In this document: in pieces, positions 22,401 through 30,725 of the stretch
Numbering within the stretch: position 1 is the first letter of the stretch
Layout of the letters: each line of letters begins with the position of its first letter
Assembly (NCBI RefSeq): GCF_004798965.1
Contig: NZ_SDSD01000002.1
Coordinates: 496,001 to 560,000 of the forward strand
Reading direction: 5' to 3'
DNA length: 64,000 nucleotides
Source of the DNA: Onishia niordana
Lineage (GTDB): Bacteria; Pseudomonadota; Gammaproteobacteria; Pseudomonadales; Halomonadaceae
Made by a program: the position numbers and the translations under genes
The notes under the pieces: model-generated
What the model saw: the letters and a program-made list of their open reading frames with translations, nothing else
Told to the model about the DNA's origin: nothing
The model's database searches: none

Positions 22401-23070
22401 AGGCATCGTAATAGCGCACCGCGTCTTCGTCGGTGCGCGCCGCTTCACCCAGCATATCGTAGGAGTAGGTATAGCCTTGCTTCTCGAGCTCGCGGGCATT
22501 CTTCATGCCCTCCTCAATGGTCTGGCCCAGCACGAACTGGCGGCCAAGGATCTTCATCGATTGACCCACGGCGGTACGCACCACCGGCTCGCCCATCCGT
22601 CGCACCAGGCTACGCAGCGCCCGTACCGGGCCTTTGGGATCGTTGTCCAGTACCTTGCCGGTCAGCATCAGCGCCCAGGTAGACGCGTTGACCATTGATG
22701 AAGAAGATTTGCCCAGGTGAGCGCCCCAGTCGGACGGCTCGATCTTGTCGTAAATCAGATCGTCGATGGTTTCCGCGTCGGGCACGCGCAGCAGCGCCTC
22801 GGCCAGACACATCAAGCCCACGCCCTCTTCGGTCGAGAGCCCGTATTCGGCGAGAAACGACTCCATCATCGAGGGAGATGTTTCCTTACGAACCCGGTCC
22901 ACGTAGTTGGCGCCGACGTCGGCAACCTGGCGACGCTCCGCTTCCGACAGCTTGATTCGCTCGACCAGCCCCTTCAGCACCGCCGCCTCATCGGCCGCAT
23001 AGTGGGTACGGATACGTGTGCGCAACTCGCTCACGGCTCCATCTTGGGGCGTTGTCACTTCATTCATCAT
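19402..23070 (-). CDS. putA: Bifunctional proline dehydrogenase / L-glutamate-gamma-semialdehyde dehydrogenase
   Basis: About 1222 residues from ATG 23070 (GGGAGA upstream; a second ATG follows at once). Order: an N-terminal PutA helical domain, the FAD-binding proline dehydrogenase barrel, then an aldehyde dehydrogenase domain with CISPWNFPLAIFTGQIAAAL and catalytic GQRCSALRML, then a C-terminal vestigial ALDH-like domain. It oxidises L-proline to glutamate. No ribbon-helix-helix DNA-binding segment is seen at the N-terminus, so unlike E. coli PutA it should not repress its own promoter. The upstream genes could feed it L-proline. Confidence 0.96.
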   Translation of the reverse strand: MMNEVTTPQDGAVSELRTRIRTHYAADEAAVLKGLVERIKLSEAERRQVADVGANYVDRVRKETSPSMMESFLAEYGLSTEEGVGLMCLAEALLRVPDAETIDDLIYDKIEPSDWGAHLGKSSSSMVNASTWALMLTGKVLDNDPKGPVRALRSLVRRMGEPVVRTAVGQSMKILGRQFVLGQTIEEGMKNARELEKQGYTYSYDMLGEAARTDEDAVRYYDAYANAIAAIAQQAKGDVRGSPGISVKLSALHPRYEYTHRETVMAELVPRAKKLVKQAAKANIGFNIDAEEQDRLDLSLDVIEELMSDPSLDGWDGFGVVVQAYGRRAAPVVEALYEMAERYDRKIMVRLVKGAYWDTEIKLAQELGVDTFPVFTRKVNTDVSYMACAQLLLDRRDRIYPQFATHNAHTCAAIVAMAGDDKDSYEFQRLHGMGESLHHIVKESEGTHCRIYAPVGAHRDLLAYLVRRLLENGANSSFVNQVVDESIPASEVSSDPLAEMESLGETIASPSIRQPGELFSPERKNSRGFRINEPASILSLVSGRKAFADATWTAAPMLAGSPAPKGEARDAVSPADPSRVVGKVHEATADEVATALDAAEEGFRDWSARPAAERAQVLRRTADLYEENFAELTVITTREAGKMIFDGIAEVREAVDFLRYYANECERLEVEEPGSARGLFVCISPWNFPLAIFTGQIAAALSAGNAVLAKPAEQTPLIAARAVELMREAGLPEAALQLLPGDGPTVGGPLTSDSRLAGVCFTGSTEVAQIIHKALVQNAGPDAVLIAETGGLNAMIVDSTALTEQAVRDILISSFQSAGQRCSALRMLYVQEEARERLLTMLDGAMDALVVGDPWNIDTDVSPVIDADAKAEIGGYLDAQEKAGKVLKKLPVPSDGSYVSPAVVEVGGIEDLEREIFGPILHVATFKARDIDKVVDSINDRGYGLTFGLHTRIDDRVQQIVERIHVGNVYVNRNQIGAIVGSQPFGGEGLSGTGPKAGGPQYVARFRRTASAESHDAPKGEALSLKKLQSAIDGLDARNWSMRTNRVEVLRKALSGKSGVIRKALAETAALDMTPQTLPGPTGESNRLAMYPKGPVLCLGPTLDIAVAQAVQALGVGCPAVIVAAGAEQAIQPLKAAGVPVTALEGCIEAKALSELNGIAAVAATGASEWTRELRLALAERDGAIVSLETQTISPERYVVERHLCIDTTAAGGNASLLATAE

Positions 23071-23246
23071 CGATCTCCCATAACAACCGCAGCGCAAAGA
23101 GATGCACCAGGTTAATTATTATCATTCTTCAAAAGGCCATTTAATAGCGTAGGCCTCCCGATCGGGTTGCACACATCATCTCCCCCTGTGCGAGGCAATG
23201 TCTATTGACTAGGTTACGGCCTAATCCAGGCAAAAGGCCAATGAAC

Positions 23247-24536
23247 CTAATCCACGCAACATCGAGAGAAGCGGGTCACCCGATAGGCAGATATATCCAT
23301 GGCGGGCTTTTCTCCGACCACCCTCGCCGCCAATAGCTCGGCGGTAATCGCCGCCTGGGTGAGCCCCAGGTGCTGGTGGCCAAAGGCAAAGTGCAGCGAC
23401 GCAACGCGTGGGTGAGAATCGATCACTGGCAGGGAGTCGGGAAGCGTTGGACGAAATCCCATCCACTCTTCAGCGCTGGCATCCAGACCCGATTCATCGG
23501 CCAGCAGGGCCGCTCCATGGCGGCGCAGCGAGCGATAGCGGCGCTTGATCGGCGCCAGTGACAGGCCACCGAGCTCGGTGAAGCCGACAATTCTCAGGCC
23601 GCAACGCATGGGCGTCATCACGAAGCGACGCTCGGCCGATCCTACCGGCTGCTTGAGCGCCAGCTGACGCCGAGGCAACGTCAGGTGATAACCGCGCTCG
23701 GTCTCCAGGGGCACGTCGAGGCCGACCCCCTTGAGGAGCTTATGCGACCAGGCGCCCGCCGCCACCACGACGTGATCCGCCTCCAGGGGACCATGCTCGG
23801 TCTGCACCTGCTGCAGGCCCATCTCCCGTGGTTCGAGGGCATTGACCTCAGCAAGCTGAATGCCCCCACCCCGGGCCTCGAAGGCCTTGGCCAGGCGTTG
23901 CACCAGGACGAAGGGATCTCGCATCTGGTGCGCATTGGGAAACCACAAGCCGTGCGAGATCGTGTCACCGAGTCCCGGCTCCCGCGCGCGGATCTCATCA
24001 GCATCGAGCAGCGTCGCCTCAATGCCCCAGTGCCGCAGGTGTTCGGCATGGGCCCGGGCCTGGGCCATTCCCTCTGGGGACTCCCAGACCAGCAGGTAGC
24101 CGGAGGCCAGCAGTTCATCGTCGGCACCGATATCGGCCAGACAACGCTGCCAGGCCTTAAGGGATTCGGCATTGAGCGCCGCCAGGGCCTCACGCCCATG
24201 GCGGACCCGGGCGGACTTGGCGGCGGCCACGAAGCGGATCAGCCAAGGCAGCAGCCGCGGCAGGTAGCGCGGCGGCAACGCCGCCGCGCCATGCGGATCG
24301 AGCAACAGCCGCGGGACCTTGCGTAACATCGCCGGCGTGGCGAGTGGATCGATCAGTTCAACAGCGAGGAAGCCCGCGTTGCCGAAGGAAGCGCCCTCAC
24401 CAGGCGCCTGGCGATCAACGACCGTCACTGCAAAACCCTTGCGCTGCAAGGCTAGGGCGACGGTCATGCCCACCACCCCGGCGCCTACCACGAGCGCCGT
24501 TTCCCGGCGCTCGCTTGCCTGTGAAGCTCGTGTCAT
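23247..24536 (-). CDS. DadA-like FAD-dependent D-amino-acid dehydrogenase
   Basis: 429 residues. The dinucleotide-binding motif ALVVGAGVVGMTVALALQRK is near the N-terminus, and the C-terminal part shows MGFRPTLPDSLPVIDSHPR and AFGHQHLGLTQAAITAELLA, the signature of DadA-type oxidoreductases. These oxidise D-amino acids to 2-oxo (or cyclic imino) acids and pass electrons to the respiratory chain. Its ATG overlaps the nhaC stop by four bases. With an OCD-family reductase upstream and putA downstream, D-proline or hydroxyproline is a plausible substrate; this is inferred. Confidence 0.87.
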   Translation of the reverse strand: MTRASQASERRETALVVGAGVVGMTVALALQRKGFAVTVVDRQAPGEGASFGNAGFLAVELIDPLATPAMLRKVPRLLLDPHGAAALPPRYLPRLLPWLIRFVAAAKSARVRHGREALAALNAESLKAWQRCLADIGADDELLASGYLLVWESPEGMAQARAHAEHLRHWGIEATLLDADEIRAREPGLGDTISHGLWFPNAHQMRDPFVLVQRLAKAFEARGGGIQLAEVNALEPREMGLQQVQTEHGPLEADHVVVAAGAWSHKLLKGVGLDVPLETERGYHLTLPRRQLALKQPVGSAERRFVMTPMRCGLRIVGFTELGGLSLAPIKRRYRSLRRHGAALLADESGLDASAEEWMGFRPTLPDSLPVIDSHPRVASLHFAFGHQHLGLTQAAITAELLAARVVGEKPAMDISAYRVTRFSRCCVD

Positions 24537-25996
24537 TCCTTACCCTCGGATACCGGTATGGATGAGGGAGCCTCAACCTCCTCTTCAGCCCGACGGGAGA
24601 ACCAGCCCATTTGAGCATAGAAGATGCCAATCAAGGGCGACAACCAGCAGGCAAAGGCGAGGGGAATATAAAGAAGCTGGGTGAAATCACCGGCGGTCAC
24701 GGTCAGACCCAGCGCGCCCATCACGAAGGCACCCCCCGCATTCCAGGGCACCAGCGGCGAAACCAGCGTGCCGCCTTCTTCGATGGCTCGAGCCAAGTTG
24801 AGCCGCGAGTAGCCCATCTTGTCGTAGGCCGGCTTATACATGCGTCCTGGCAGGGCGATCGACAAGTAGACGTCACCTGAGACCACATTGGTGGCGATGG
24901 AGGTCAAGATGGCGCTGGTCTGCAGGCCGCGAAAGCTCTTCAGCTTCGACATGATGGCGGTGACGATCGCCTCGAGGCAGCGGGTACGCTCCAGGGCGCC
25001 ACCAAAGGCCAGGGCGAACATCATCAGCGTCACCACCCAGGTCATCGAAGTGACGCCACCACGGTTGAGTAGGCTGTCCAGAGTCGCGGTCCCGGTGTCG
25101 ATAACGTAGCCGCTGTGGGCGAAGGTCAGCGCACCGTGGATGGTCGCTCCCTGGTCGAGGATGGCCACGATACCGCCGAGCATTACCCCGGTGAAAAGCG
25201 CGGGGATCGGCGCCACCTTGAAGAAGGCCAGGCCGATGACCACTACCAGCGGCAGCAGTTGCCACACGCCCATCGTGAAGTTGTCGGCGAGCCCCTGCTT
25301 GATCTGCACGATACGTTCGAGAGAGGCGTCAGCCCCGGCATCGGCACCACCGACGAACAGGTAGATCGCCAGGGCGATCAGCATCGCTGGCACGGTGGTG
25401 GGCAGCATGTAACGGATGTGGTCGAAGATGTTGGTCTCGGTGACCGCGGGCGTGAGGTTGGTAGTATCGGACAGCGGCGAGATCTTGTCGCCGAAGAAGG
25501 CACCGGAGACCACGGCACCGGCGGTCCAGTAGATGGGCACGCCGAAGGCATCACCGATGCCGATCAGCGCCAGGCCCACGGTACCGACGGTGGTCCAGGA
25601 AGAGCCGATGGACAGCGAAACCATCGAGCACATCAGCATGGCCGCGGCCAGGAACCAGCTCGGGTCGATCATATCGAGCCCCAGGTAGATCAGCATCGGT
25701 ACCGTGCCGCTGGCGATCCAGGTGCCGACCAGCATGCCGACGATGATCAGGGTGGCGATGGAGGGCATGGCCACGTGAAGGACCTGGAAAGCGCCGGATT
25801 CGATATCCTTCCAGCGATAGCCCTGCAGCCAGCCGACCAGCGCGGTGATGCCGAAGCCAATGGCCAGAGGGATGTGCGGGGTAAAATCATCGTAGTAGAA
25901 GATCTGCACGCCAAGCAGCGCGATGGTCAACACAATGGGGATCAAGGCTAGGGGTAGCCCTGGCATCGGAATGATCGGTTCCTGATACGTCTTCAT
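24533..25996 (-). CDS. NhaC-family Na+/H+ antiporter-like transporter
   Basis: 487 residues from ATG 25996, preceded at 8 bp by AGGAG; a GTG three codons earlier overlaps that site. About twelve membrane segments are seen, with the family motifs SIGSSWTTVGTVGLALIGIG and GAFFGDKISPLSDTTNLTPA. Members exchange Na+ for H+ or, in other cases, organic ions such as malate/lactate or amino acids. Being between a cyclodeaminase-family gene and a DadA-like gene, an amino-acid or imino-acid uptake role is worth considering. Confidence 0.87.
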   Translation of the reverse strand: MKTYQEPIIPMPGLPLALIPIVLTIALLGVQIFYYDDFTPHIPLAIGFGITALVGWLQGYRWKDIESGAFQVLHVAMPSIATLIIVGMLVGTWIASGTVPMLIYLGLDMIDPSWFLAAAMLMCSMVSLSIGSSWTTVGTVGLALIGIGDAFGVPIYWTAGAVVSGAFFGDKISPLSDTTNLTPAVTETNIFDHIRYMLPTTVPAMLIALAIYLFVGGADAGADASLERIVQIKQGLADNFTMGVWQLLPLVVVIGLAFFKVAPIPALFTGVMLGGIVAILDQGATIHGALTFAHSGYVIDTGTATLDSLLNRGGVTSMTWVVTLMMFALAFGGALERTRCLEAIVTAIMSKLKSFRGLQTSAILTSIATNVVSGDVYLSIALPGRMYKPAYDKMGYSRLNLARAIEEGGTLVSPLVPWNAGGAFVMGALGLTVTAGDFTQLLYIPLAFACWLSPLIGIFYAQMGWFSRRAEEEVEAPSSIPVSEGKE

Positions 25997-26084
25997 GTAT
26001 TGCACTCCTGGGCAGGCTCAGGCCCACCCTGTTGTCGTTGTGTCATAGGAGTCGGGGATGGCGAGGGGATGCCTCGCCGTCTAC

Positions 26085-27047
26085 TCAGCGCGTTTCGCTG
26101 CAGCGCTCATAGGCCAGGATGGCCGCCGCCAGGTCCTCTACCGAGGCCCCCACGGACTTGAACACGGTGATGGCCTGCTCGGGATCGGGGAGATCAGAGC
26201 GGCCGGCATGGCGTTTGCCGCACATATCGGGGAAGTCGGCGAGGATGTCATCTTCGCCGATCACGCCGGCCTTCAGCGGATCGATCAGGTCTCCGGTCTC
26301 GCTCATCGCGCCCTCGCGGGTATCGACGAAGACCGACCCGCGTCGCATCACCTCATCATCGGCCTCGCGCATAAAGGGCGTGAAGCTGCCCACTAGATCC
26401 AGGTGGGTACCCGGCGTCAGCCACTCCCCCTTGATCAAGGGCTCGCGACTCAGGGTGGCGCAGCTGATGATGTCGGCGCGCCCGGCAGCGTCGGCCAGGC
26501 CATCCGCCGGCACCGCCTCGGCATTGATCCCCTCGTCGCGAAGCTCTTTCGCCAGGGCCTGGGCCGAGGCCTCGCGAATGTCCCAGATACGCACCCGCTG
26601 GATGGGACTCATAGACTGATGTGCCGGGACCAAGCGGCGCGCCATGCGCCCGGCACCGACCATCAGCAGCTCGCTGGCGTCCTCGCGAGCCAGATAGCGA
26701 GCGGCCAGCGCCGAGGCGGCCGCCGTGCGACGCGAAGTCAACTCATTGGCGTCGAATTGCGCCAGATGCTGGCCGGTGCGCGCAGAGCTCAGAAGGTAAT
26801 GGCCGCTGAGACCGGGCATACCGCGGTCGCTGTTGCCGGGAAAGACATTGACCTGCTTGACCCCGAGGTATTGCCCCTCGATCCAGGCCGGCATCAGCAG
26901 CAGGGTCGCATCCGGGTCGCCGGGCACCTGCAGGTGATGGTGGTGACGTACCGGCGAATGCACGGTGCGAGTAAAGATGTCGTCCAGTGCCTCTACCAGT
27001 GCCCTCCAGGGCAGGCGGGTAGTGACTTGTTCGGCGTCAAGATACAT
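26085..27047 (-). CDS. Ornithine cyclodeaminase / mu-crystallin family protein
   Basis: 320 residues with an N-terminal substrate domain and a Rossmann NAD(P) domain (LLMVGAGRMARRLVPAHQ, residues about 127-144). The family includes ornithine cyclodeaminase, ketimine reductases and delta-1-pyrroline-2-carboxylate reductase. The genes around it (DadA-like, putA) suggest the last: reduction of pyrroline-2-carboxylate to L-proline. The sequence alone does not separate these functions. It is the first gene of the unit and divergent from an AraC regulator. Confidence 0.82.
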   Translation of the reverse strand: MYLDAEQVTTRLPWRALVEALDDIFTRTVHSPVRHHHHLQVPGDPDATLLLMPAWIEGQYLGVKQVNVFPGNSDRGMPGLSGHYLLSSARTGQHLAQFDANELTSRRTAAASALAARYLAREDASELLMVGAGRMARRLVPAHQSMSPIQRVRIWDIREASAQALAKELRDEGINAEAVPADGLADAAGRADIISCATLSREPLIKGEWLTPGTHLDLVGSFTPFMREADDEVMRRGSVFVDTREGAMSETGDLIDPLKAGVIGEDDILADFPDMCGKRHAGRSDLPDPEQAITVFKSVGASVEDLAAAILAYERCSETR

Positions 27048-27167
27048 GTCAACCTCATTTGAACTGTGCCCAAATTCAGTCTATGGGGCGTCCGCCGCCG
27101 GCGCTTGACCCTGTCTCCGCACTCGTTGTTTCAGGCTCCGCAATCACCGCGGCCCGGAGAAAAAGCC

Positions 27168-27968
27168 ATGTCACACACCCAAGCCCGCTGCAATCGAGTT
27201 GCCCAAAGCTCCGGCGAGCACTGTCACGACCATCCCCAGCTGATGCTTGGATGGCGTGGCGCCATGGACTATGAGTTCAGCCGGGGAAGCGAGCGGCTGG
27301 TGCTTGGCCAGGCGGCCATCCTCCCCACCCATGAACGCCATCTCTACCTGGGCCGGGGTGAGGACAGCGAGGTACTGGTCATCGACCTCGACACCGATGA
27401 CCCCTGCCTAAACTCGCTGGAGAAGAGCTGTGCCCTGGAGCTTCGCGAATCGCTGTTTGCCGAGCCCCGGACGCTGAACCTGCCCCCCACTCTATTGCCC
27501 ATGGTGGAGTTCGCCACTGGCCAACTGAGGCTTGCGCATACCCCCGAGCAGCGCATCCTGATCAACCAACAACTGGCCGTGCTCTTCGTGGGCCAATGCA
27601 GTCAACTACTGCTTCAGGGCGACAGTCAGCCACTTCGTCAGGGGCGTCTGTGCGCCGAAGCCCTCAACGCCTTCATCGACGAGCGCTTGGCCTGGCCACC
27701 CGACAACCAAGCGGTGGCCGAGGCCTTGCACCTCGGCCAGAGCCAGCTGCATCTGCTGTGTCAGCGCCAGTTCGGCATCACGCCGCAGCAGTACGTGATG
27801 AACCGGCGACTGGGCTGGGCTAGCCACTGGCTATGTCATAGCCAACGCCCCGTGGGCGAGATCGCTCTCGATCTGGGGTTCGCCGAGGCCTCGAGCTTCT
27901 CTCGCGCCTTCCGCCGGGCGACTGGCCAGTCGCCAAGCCAGGTGCGTCGCCAGGGCCATGCCAGCTGA
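27168..27968 (+). CDS. AraC-family transcriptional regulator
   Basis: 266 residues from ATG 27168, which follows GGAGAAAAAGCC; a longer frame from 27066 has no such site. An N-terminal cupin-like sensing part (EHCHDHPQLMLGWRGAMDYE) precedes a C-terminal AraC double helix-turn-helix ending RPVGEIALDLGFAEASSFSR and AFRRATGQSPSQVRRQ. It is divergent from the OCD-nhaC-dadA-like unit, which it probably controls. Confidence 0.9.
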   Translation: MSHTQARCNRVAQSSGEHCHDHPQLMLGWRGAMDYEFSRGSERLVLGQAAILPTHERHLYLGRGEDSEVLVIDLDTDDPCLNSLEKSCALELRESLFAEPRTLNLPPTLLPMVEFATGQLRLAHTPEQRILINQQLAVLFVGQCSQLLLQGDSQPLRQGRLCAEALNAFIDERLAWPPDNQAVAEALHLGQSQLHLLCQRQFGITPQQYVMNRRLGWASHWLCHSQRPVGEIALDLGFAEASSFSRAFRRATGQSPSQVRRQGHAS

Positions 27969-28007
27969 TACGATATCGCCCTATCCCCCTTCGACGACGA
28001 GAAAGCC

Positions 28008-28430
28008 ATGAGCGACTTTTCCCTGCACCCCCGCCTGGATGCCGACACCCTTCATGTCACCGACCTGCCCTTGTGCCAGGTACGACTGATGAACGACGCC
28101 CGCTATTCCTGGCTGGTACTGATCCCCAGGCGAGCCGGCATCCGCGAGGTCTATGAACTCTCGGCGGATGATCAGGCGCAACTCTGGAAAGAGGCCACGG
28201 CATTGGGCCAGGCACTGATGGCGGCCAAGCAAGGCGACAAGCTCAACCTCGCGACGCTTGGCAACATGGTGCCTCAGCTGCATCTGCACGTGATCGTGCG
28301 TCATCAGGGCGATGACGCCTGGCCGGGGCCGGTGTGGGGACAAGGCCGCGCTGTTGCCTATGACACCGCGCAGGAAACGGCGATGCGGGATTGTATGACG
28401 CGCTGCCTCGAGACAAGCGGCCTCAACTGA
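28008..28430 (+). CDS. HIT-domain protein
   Basis: 140 residues of the histidine-triad family. The active-site region is VPQLHLHVIVRHQGDDAWPG, in which the first histidine of the HxHxH motif is replaced by glutamine, while the central two remain. This form is usual for a proteobacterial subgroup of unknown substrate. HIT proteins hydrolyse or transfer nucleotides. It stands 39 bp after the AraC gene and may be co-transcribed by read-through. Confidence 0.87.
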   Translation: MSDFSLHPRLDADTLHVTDLPLCQVRLMNDARYSWLVLIPRRAGIREVYELSADDQAQLWKEATALGQALMAAKQGDKLNLATLGNMVPQLHLHVIVRHQGDDAWPGPVWGQGRAVAYDTAQETAMRDCMTRCLETSGLN

Positions 28431-28461
28431 GCTCCCTCAAGCGTTATCCCCTGAGCCGGGG

Positions 28462-29472
28462 TCATCCGCCAAAGGGCGAGGACGCTTCAGGGGCGGGGCG
28501 GTCGAGCAGCGGTGCGCCATCGGGATCGGTACCGCCGGTGATCATCAGTGACACGCCAAGCGCACTGATCACCAGACCGCCTAAAAGCGACGCCCAGGCA
28601 AGGCGAGGACTCAGCTTATGCTGCGATTGGCGGGACAGGCGCCGCTCGGCCCAGCCACGCGCCATCACACTGGCTACCGCCAGGCCGGACACCGCGAGCG
28701 CCGTGCCGGCGGCCATCACCATGACCGCCGCCACACCGACCCAGAACTGCCCGAGCAGAGACGCCGCGCCCAACAGCAGCACCCCGCCACTGCAGGGACG
28801 AATGCCGATCGCCACGACTGTGGCAAGCGCGGTGCGCCAATCACCCACTCGCTCAGGGGACAGGTGATGCTCATGACCGCAGCCGCAGCCATCGTGATGA
28901 TGAACGTGTGGGTCGGCCGAAGCGTGAGTCGACTCATGGCCCGCTCTGGCGCGCCACAGCCGCCGAACCGCGTTCAGGCACAGCCACAACCCGAGAACGG
29001 TGACCATCAGGAAGCTTAACTGCTCCACCCAGGCCACCGAGCCCATTGCCTGGCGGGTCAGCCAGCCAAGCCCGTGCACCAACACCGCGACCAGCAGGAT
29101 GGCGACCACGCCCTGAAGTAACGAGGCGGCCGCGGAAAGCGAAAGCGCCCGCCCCCAGGCCCCGCCCTGCGACACCAGGTAGGTGCTGAGCACCGCCTTG
29201 CCATGGCCAGGCCCCGCCGCATGAAAGACCCCGTAGCCAAAGCTCACACCGAGCAACCCCGCCCAGGTAGCCGGCGATGGCGACCCGGAAAGCGCGGTAA
29301 TGGCAAGTGTCAGCTGGCGATGCAGGTCCCGCTGCCAGCTGACGATGTCGAGCGATAGCGCCTGCACGCCGCCCTGTCCCACCCAGACGCCCAGGACGAC
29401 AAAACACATCAGCACCACGCTGATCCCCATAAGGGCCGACCGCGTCGGGGCGCGCATGATCAAGCCTCGCAT
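28462..29472 (-). CDS. NicO-family nickel/cobalt (ZevB-like) membrane transporter
   Basis: 336 residues from ATG 29472, with GGGGAGG just before it; this start lies 13 bases inside the previous gene. The NicO fold is evident from FGYGVFHAAGPGHGKAVLSTY, and a His/Cys-rich cytoplasmic loop (HVHHHDGCGCGHEHH) lies mid-protein. The family exports or imports Ni, Co or, with a DUF1007 partner (ZevA/ZevB of Haemophilus), zinc. Its translation is coupled to such a partner here, so a ZevAB-like role is likely. Confidence 0.83.
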   Translation of the reverse strand: MRGLIMRAPTRSALMGISVVLMCFVVLGVWVGQGGVQALSLDIVSWQRDLHRQLTLAITALSGSPSPATWAGLLGVSFGYGVFHAAGPGHGKAVLSTYLVSQGGAWGRALSLSAAASLLQGVVAILLVAVLVHGLGWLTRQAMGSVAWVEQLSFLMVTVLGLWLCLNAVRRLWRARAGHESTHASADPHVHHHDGCGCGHEHHLSPERVGDWRTALATVVAIGIRPCSGGVLLLGAASLLGQFWVGVAAVMVMAAGTALAVSGLAVASVMARGWAERRLSRQSQHKLSPRLAWASLLGGLVISALGVSLMITGGTDPDGAPLLDRPAPEASSPFGG

Positions 29473-30125
29473 ACCACCTCCCCGGTTTCGGCGAAGAAGC
29501 GCCCCAGGCCCGGCTCCGCGCTCTCGTCGACATCCAGCTGGGCGGCCCTCGCCACCTTGGCCGGGTCCGGATCGGCCGCGATGATCTGCGCATGACACGC
29601 CTCGCCCGCGCCGCGCAATGTCAGGGCATCGGCCCGCGGCGTCTCGTCCTCGGCTTCGTGCACCACCTCGATATAGTAACTCGGGTCGAAGACCTGATAA
29701 CGCAACGGCGTATCAGCCAGCGCCAGCGGTTTCTCCAACGGCAGCAGGAAACTGAAGACCAGCCGGCCGCCCTGCCGCCTGATGCTGTAGTCCTCGACTT
29801 CCCCCACCGCAACAGGGCGACCGCCGTGGTCGATCTCGGTGAAATACTCACGGGTGGCGAGGTTATCGCGGATTTCCAGGCCCAAAAGATCCAGGCGCTC
29901 CTCCATGCTGTCGGCGCTTTCCTCGGCGGCCAACTCTTCCATCACGACCAGGCTGTAAAAGGGATCCATTCGCCAGCGCTGCTGTAGCGCCGTGACGCGG
30001 CCTCGGTCGTCGAATTGCACCGTCATACCAAGATCGACCCAGCCATGAGGATGGGCATGCGCGACGCCAGCCGAGCCGAGCAGCAACACCATCAGCACAA
30101 GGCCGAGAAGGGATATTCTATTCAC
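29460..30125 (-). CDS. DUF1007 periplasmic protein (ZevA-like)
   Basis: 221 residues from GTG 30125 (GGAG 8 bp upstream; an in-frame ATG at 30200 is less likely). A signal peptide (ISLLGLVLMVLLLGSAGVAH) precedes the His motif AHPHGWVD, which defines DUF1007. In Haemophilus the pair ZevA-ZevB supports zinc acquisition. The mature protein would begin with the His-containing stretch and act in the periplasm. It overlaps the NicO gene by 13 bases. Confidence 0.83.
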   Translation of the reverse strand: MNRISLLGLVLMVLLLGSAGVAHAHPHGWVDLGMTVQFDDRGRVTALQQRWRMDPFYSLVVMEELAAEESADSMEERLDLLGLEIRDNLATREYFTEIDHGGRPVAVGEVEDYSIRRQGGRLVFSFLLPLEKPLALADTPLRYQVFDPSYYIEVVHEAEDETPRADALTLRGAGEACHAQIIAADPDPAKVARAAQLDVDESAEPGLGRFFAETGEVVCEA

Positions 30126-30317
30126 TTGGGGTCTCCGCAACGTGGAGAGGCAAGGATCAAGGAGCAAGCGGCACCAGGCAACCATCAAATTGCCCGGCAA
30201 GCCCTGGGGGAGGCGTCAGGGCTTGCCGCCGTAGCAACCGAGAGAATCATCATCACAGGTAGCGACGCCTTTCGGCCCAGTCTGAAGCCGGAAGAGATGG
30301 CGTCAACCTGCCAGGGT

Positions 30318-30725
30318 TCATTGATTTGTCGATAGCCTCGCCTGCAACTCGGCCAGCAGCGTATCGAGGCTTTCGGCCGCCAGCGGCTGACGAGCGCGGT
30401 AGCCACTGAGCGAGAGACGGGTTTTGCCCTCTGACGCGGATAGGGCATATAGGCGCAGACGATAGCCTGGCCAGGTGGCAAGTACGGCATCCAGTCGACC
30501 GAGATCCAGGTCGGCGTGGCGAATCACGAAGCCCCGGTCGAGCAACACCTGAAGTCCTTCAGACAGCACCTGCCGGGGTTCGACGGCCACCATCACCTCT
30601 CGAGGCTGCGGCTTTTCAGGCGCCCCTGCACAACCCGCGAGTGCCGCTATCACAAGGAGGACAAGTGGCTTTTGCCATGTGCGCCCACCCCCCCCTTTGC
30701 CCGCCAACCACTGCCAGAACATCAT
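30318..30725 (-). CDS. Putative lipoprotein
   Basis: 135 residues (or about 134 from the second ATG). Lipobox LAALAGC-type (AALAGCAGAPEKP) near residue 32 indicates an outer-membrane lipoprotein. The remainder repeats the idea of the upstream gene: a small beta/alpha domain (VIRHADLDLGRLDAVLATWP, then LYALSASEGKTRLSLSGY). I do not recognise a named family. Its start overlaps the stop of the upstream lipoprotein gene by four bases, so the two work together or arose by duplication. Confidence 0.7.
   Translation of the reverse strand: MMFWQWLAGKGGGGRTWQKPLVLLVIAALAGCAGAPEKPQPREVMVAVEPRQVLSEGLQVLLDRGFVIRHADLDLGRLDAVLATWPGYRLRLYALSASEGKTRLSLSGYRARQPLAAESLDTLLAELQARLSTNQ

Noticed and set aside
21628..22698. 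356-codon open frame on the plus strand inside putA
   Set aside because: It is the antisense shadow of a GC-rich conserved gene; no ribosome-binding site or family features.
23098..23160. Fur box before putA
   Set aside because: TTATTATCATT is suggestive, but no alignment to the 19-bp consensus was good enough.
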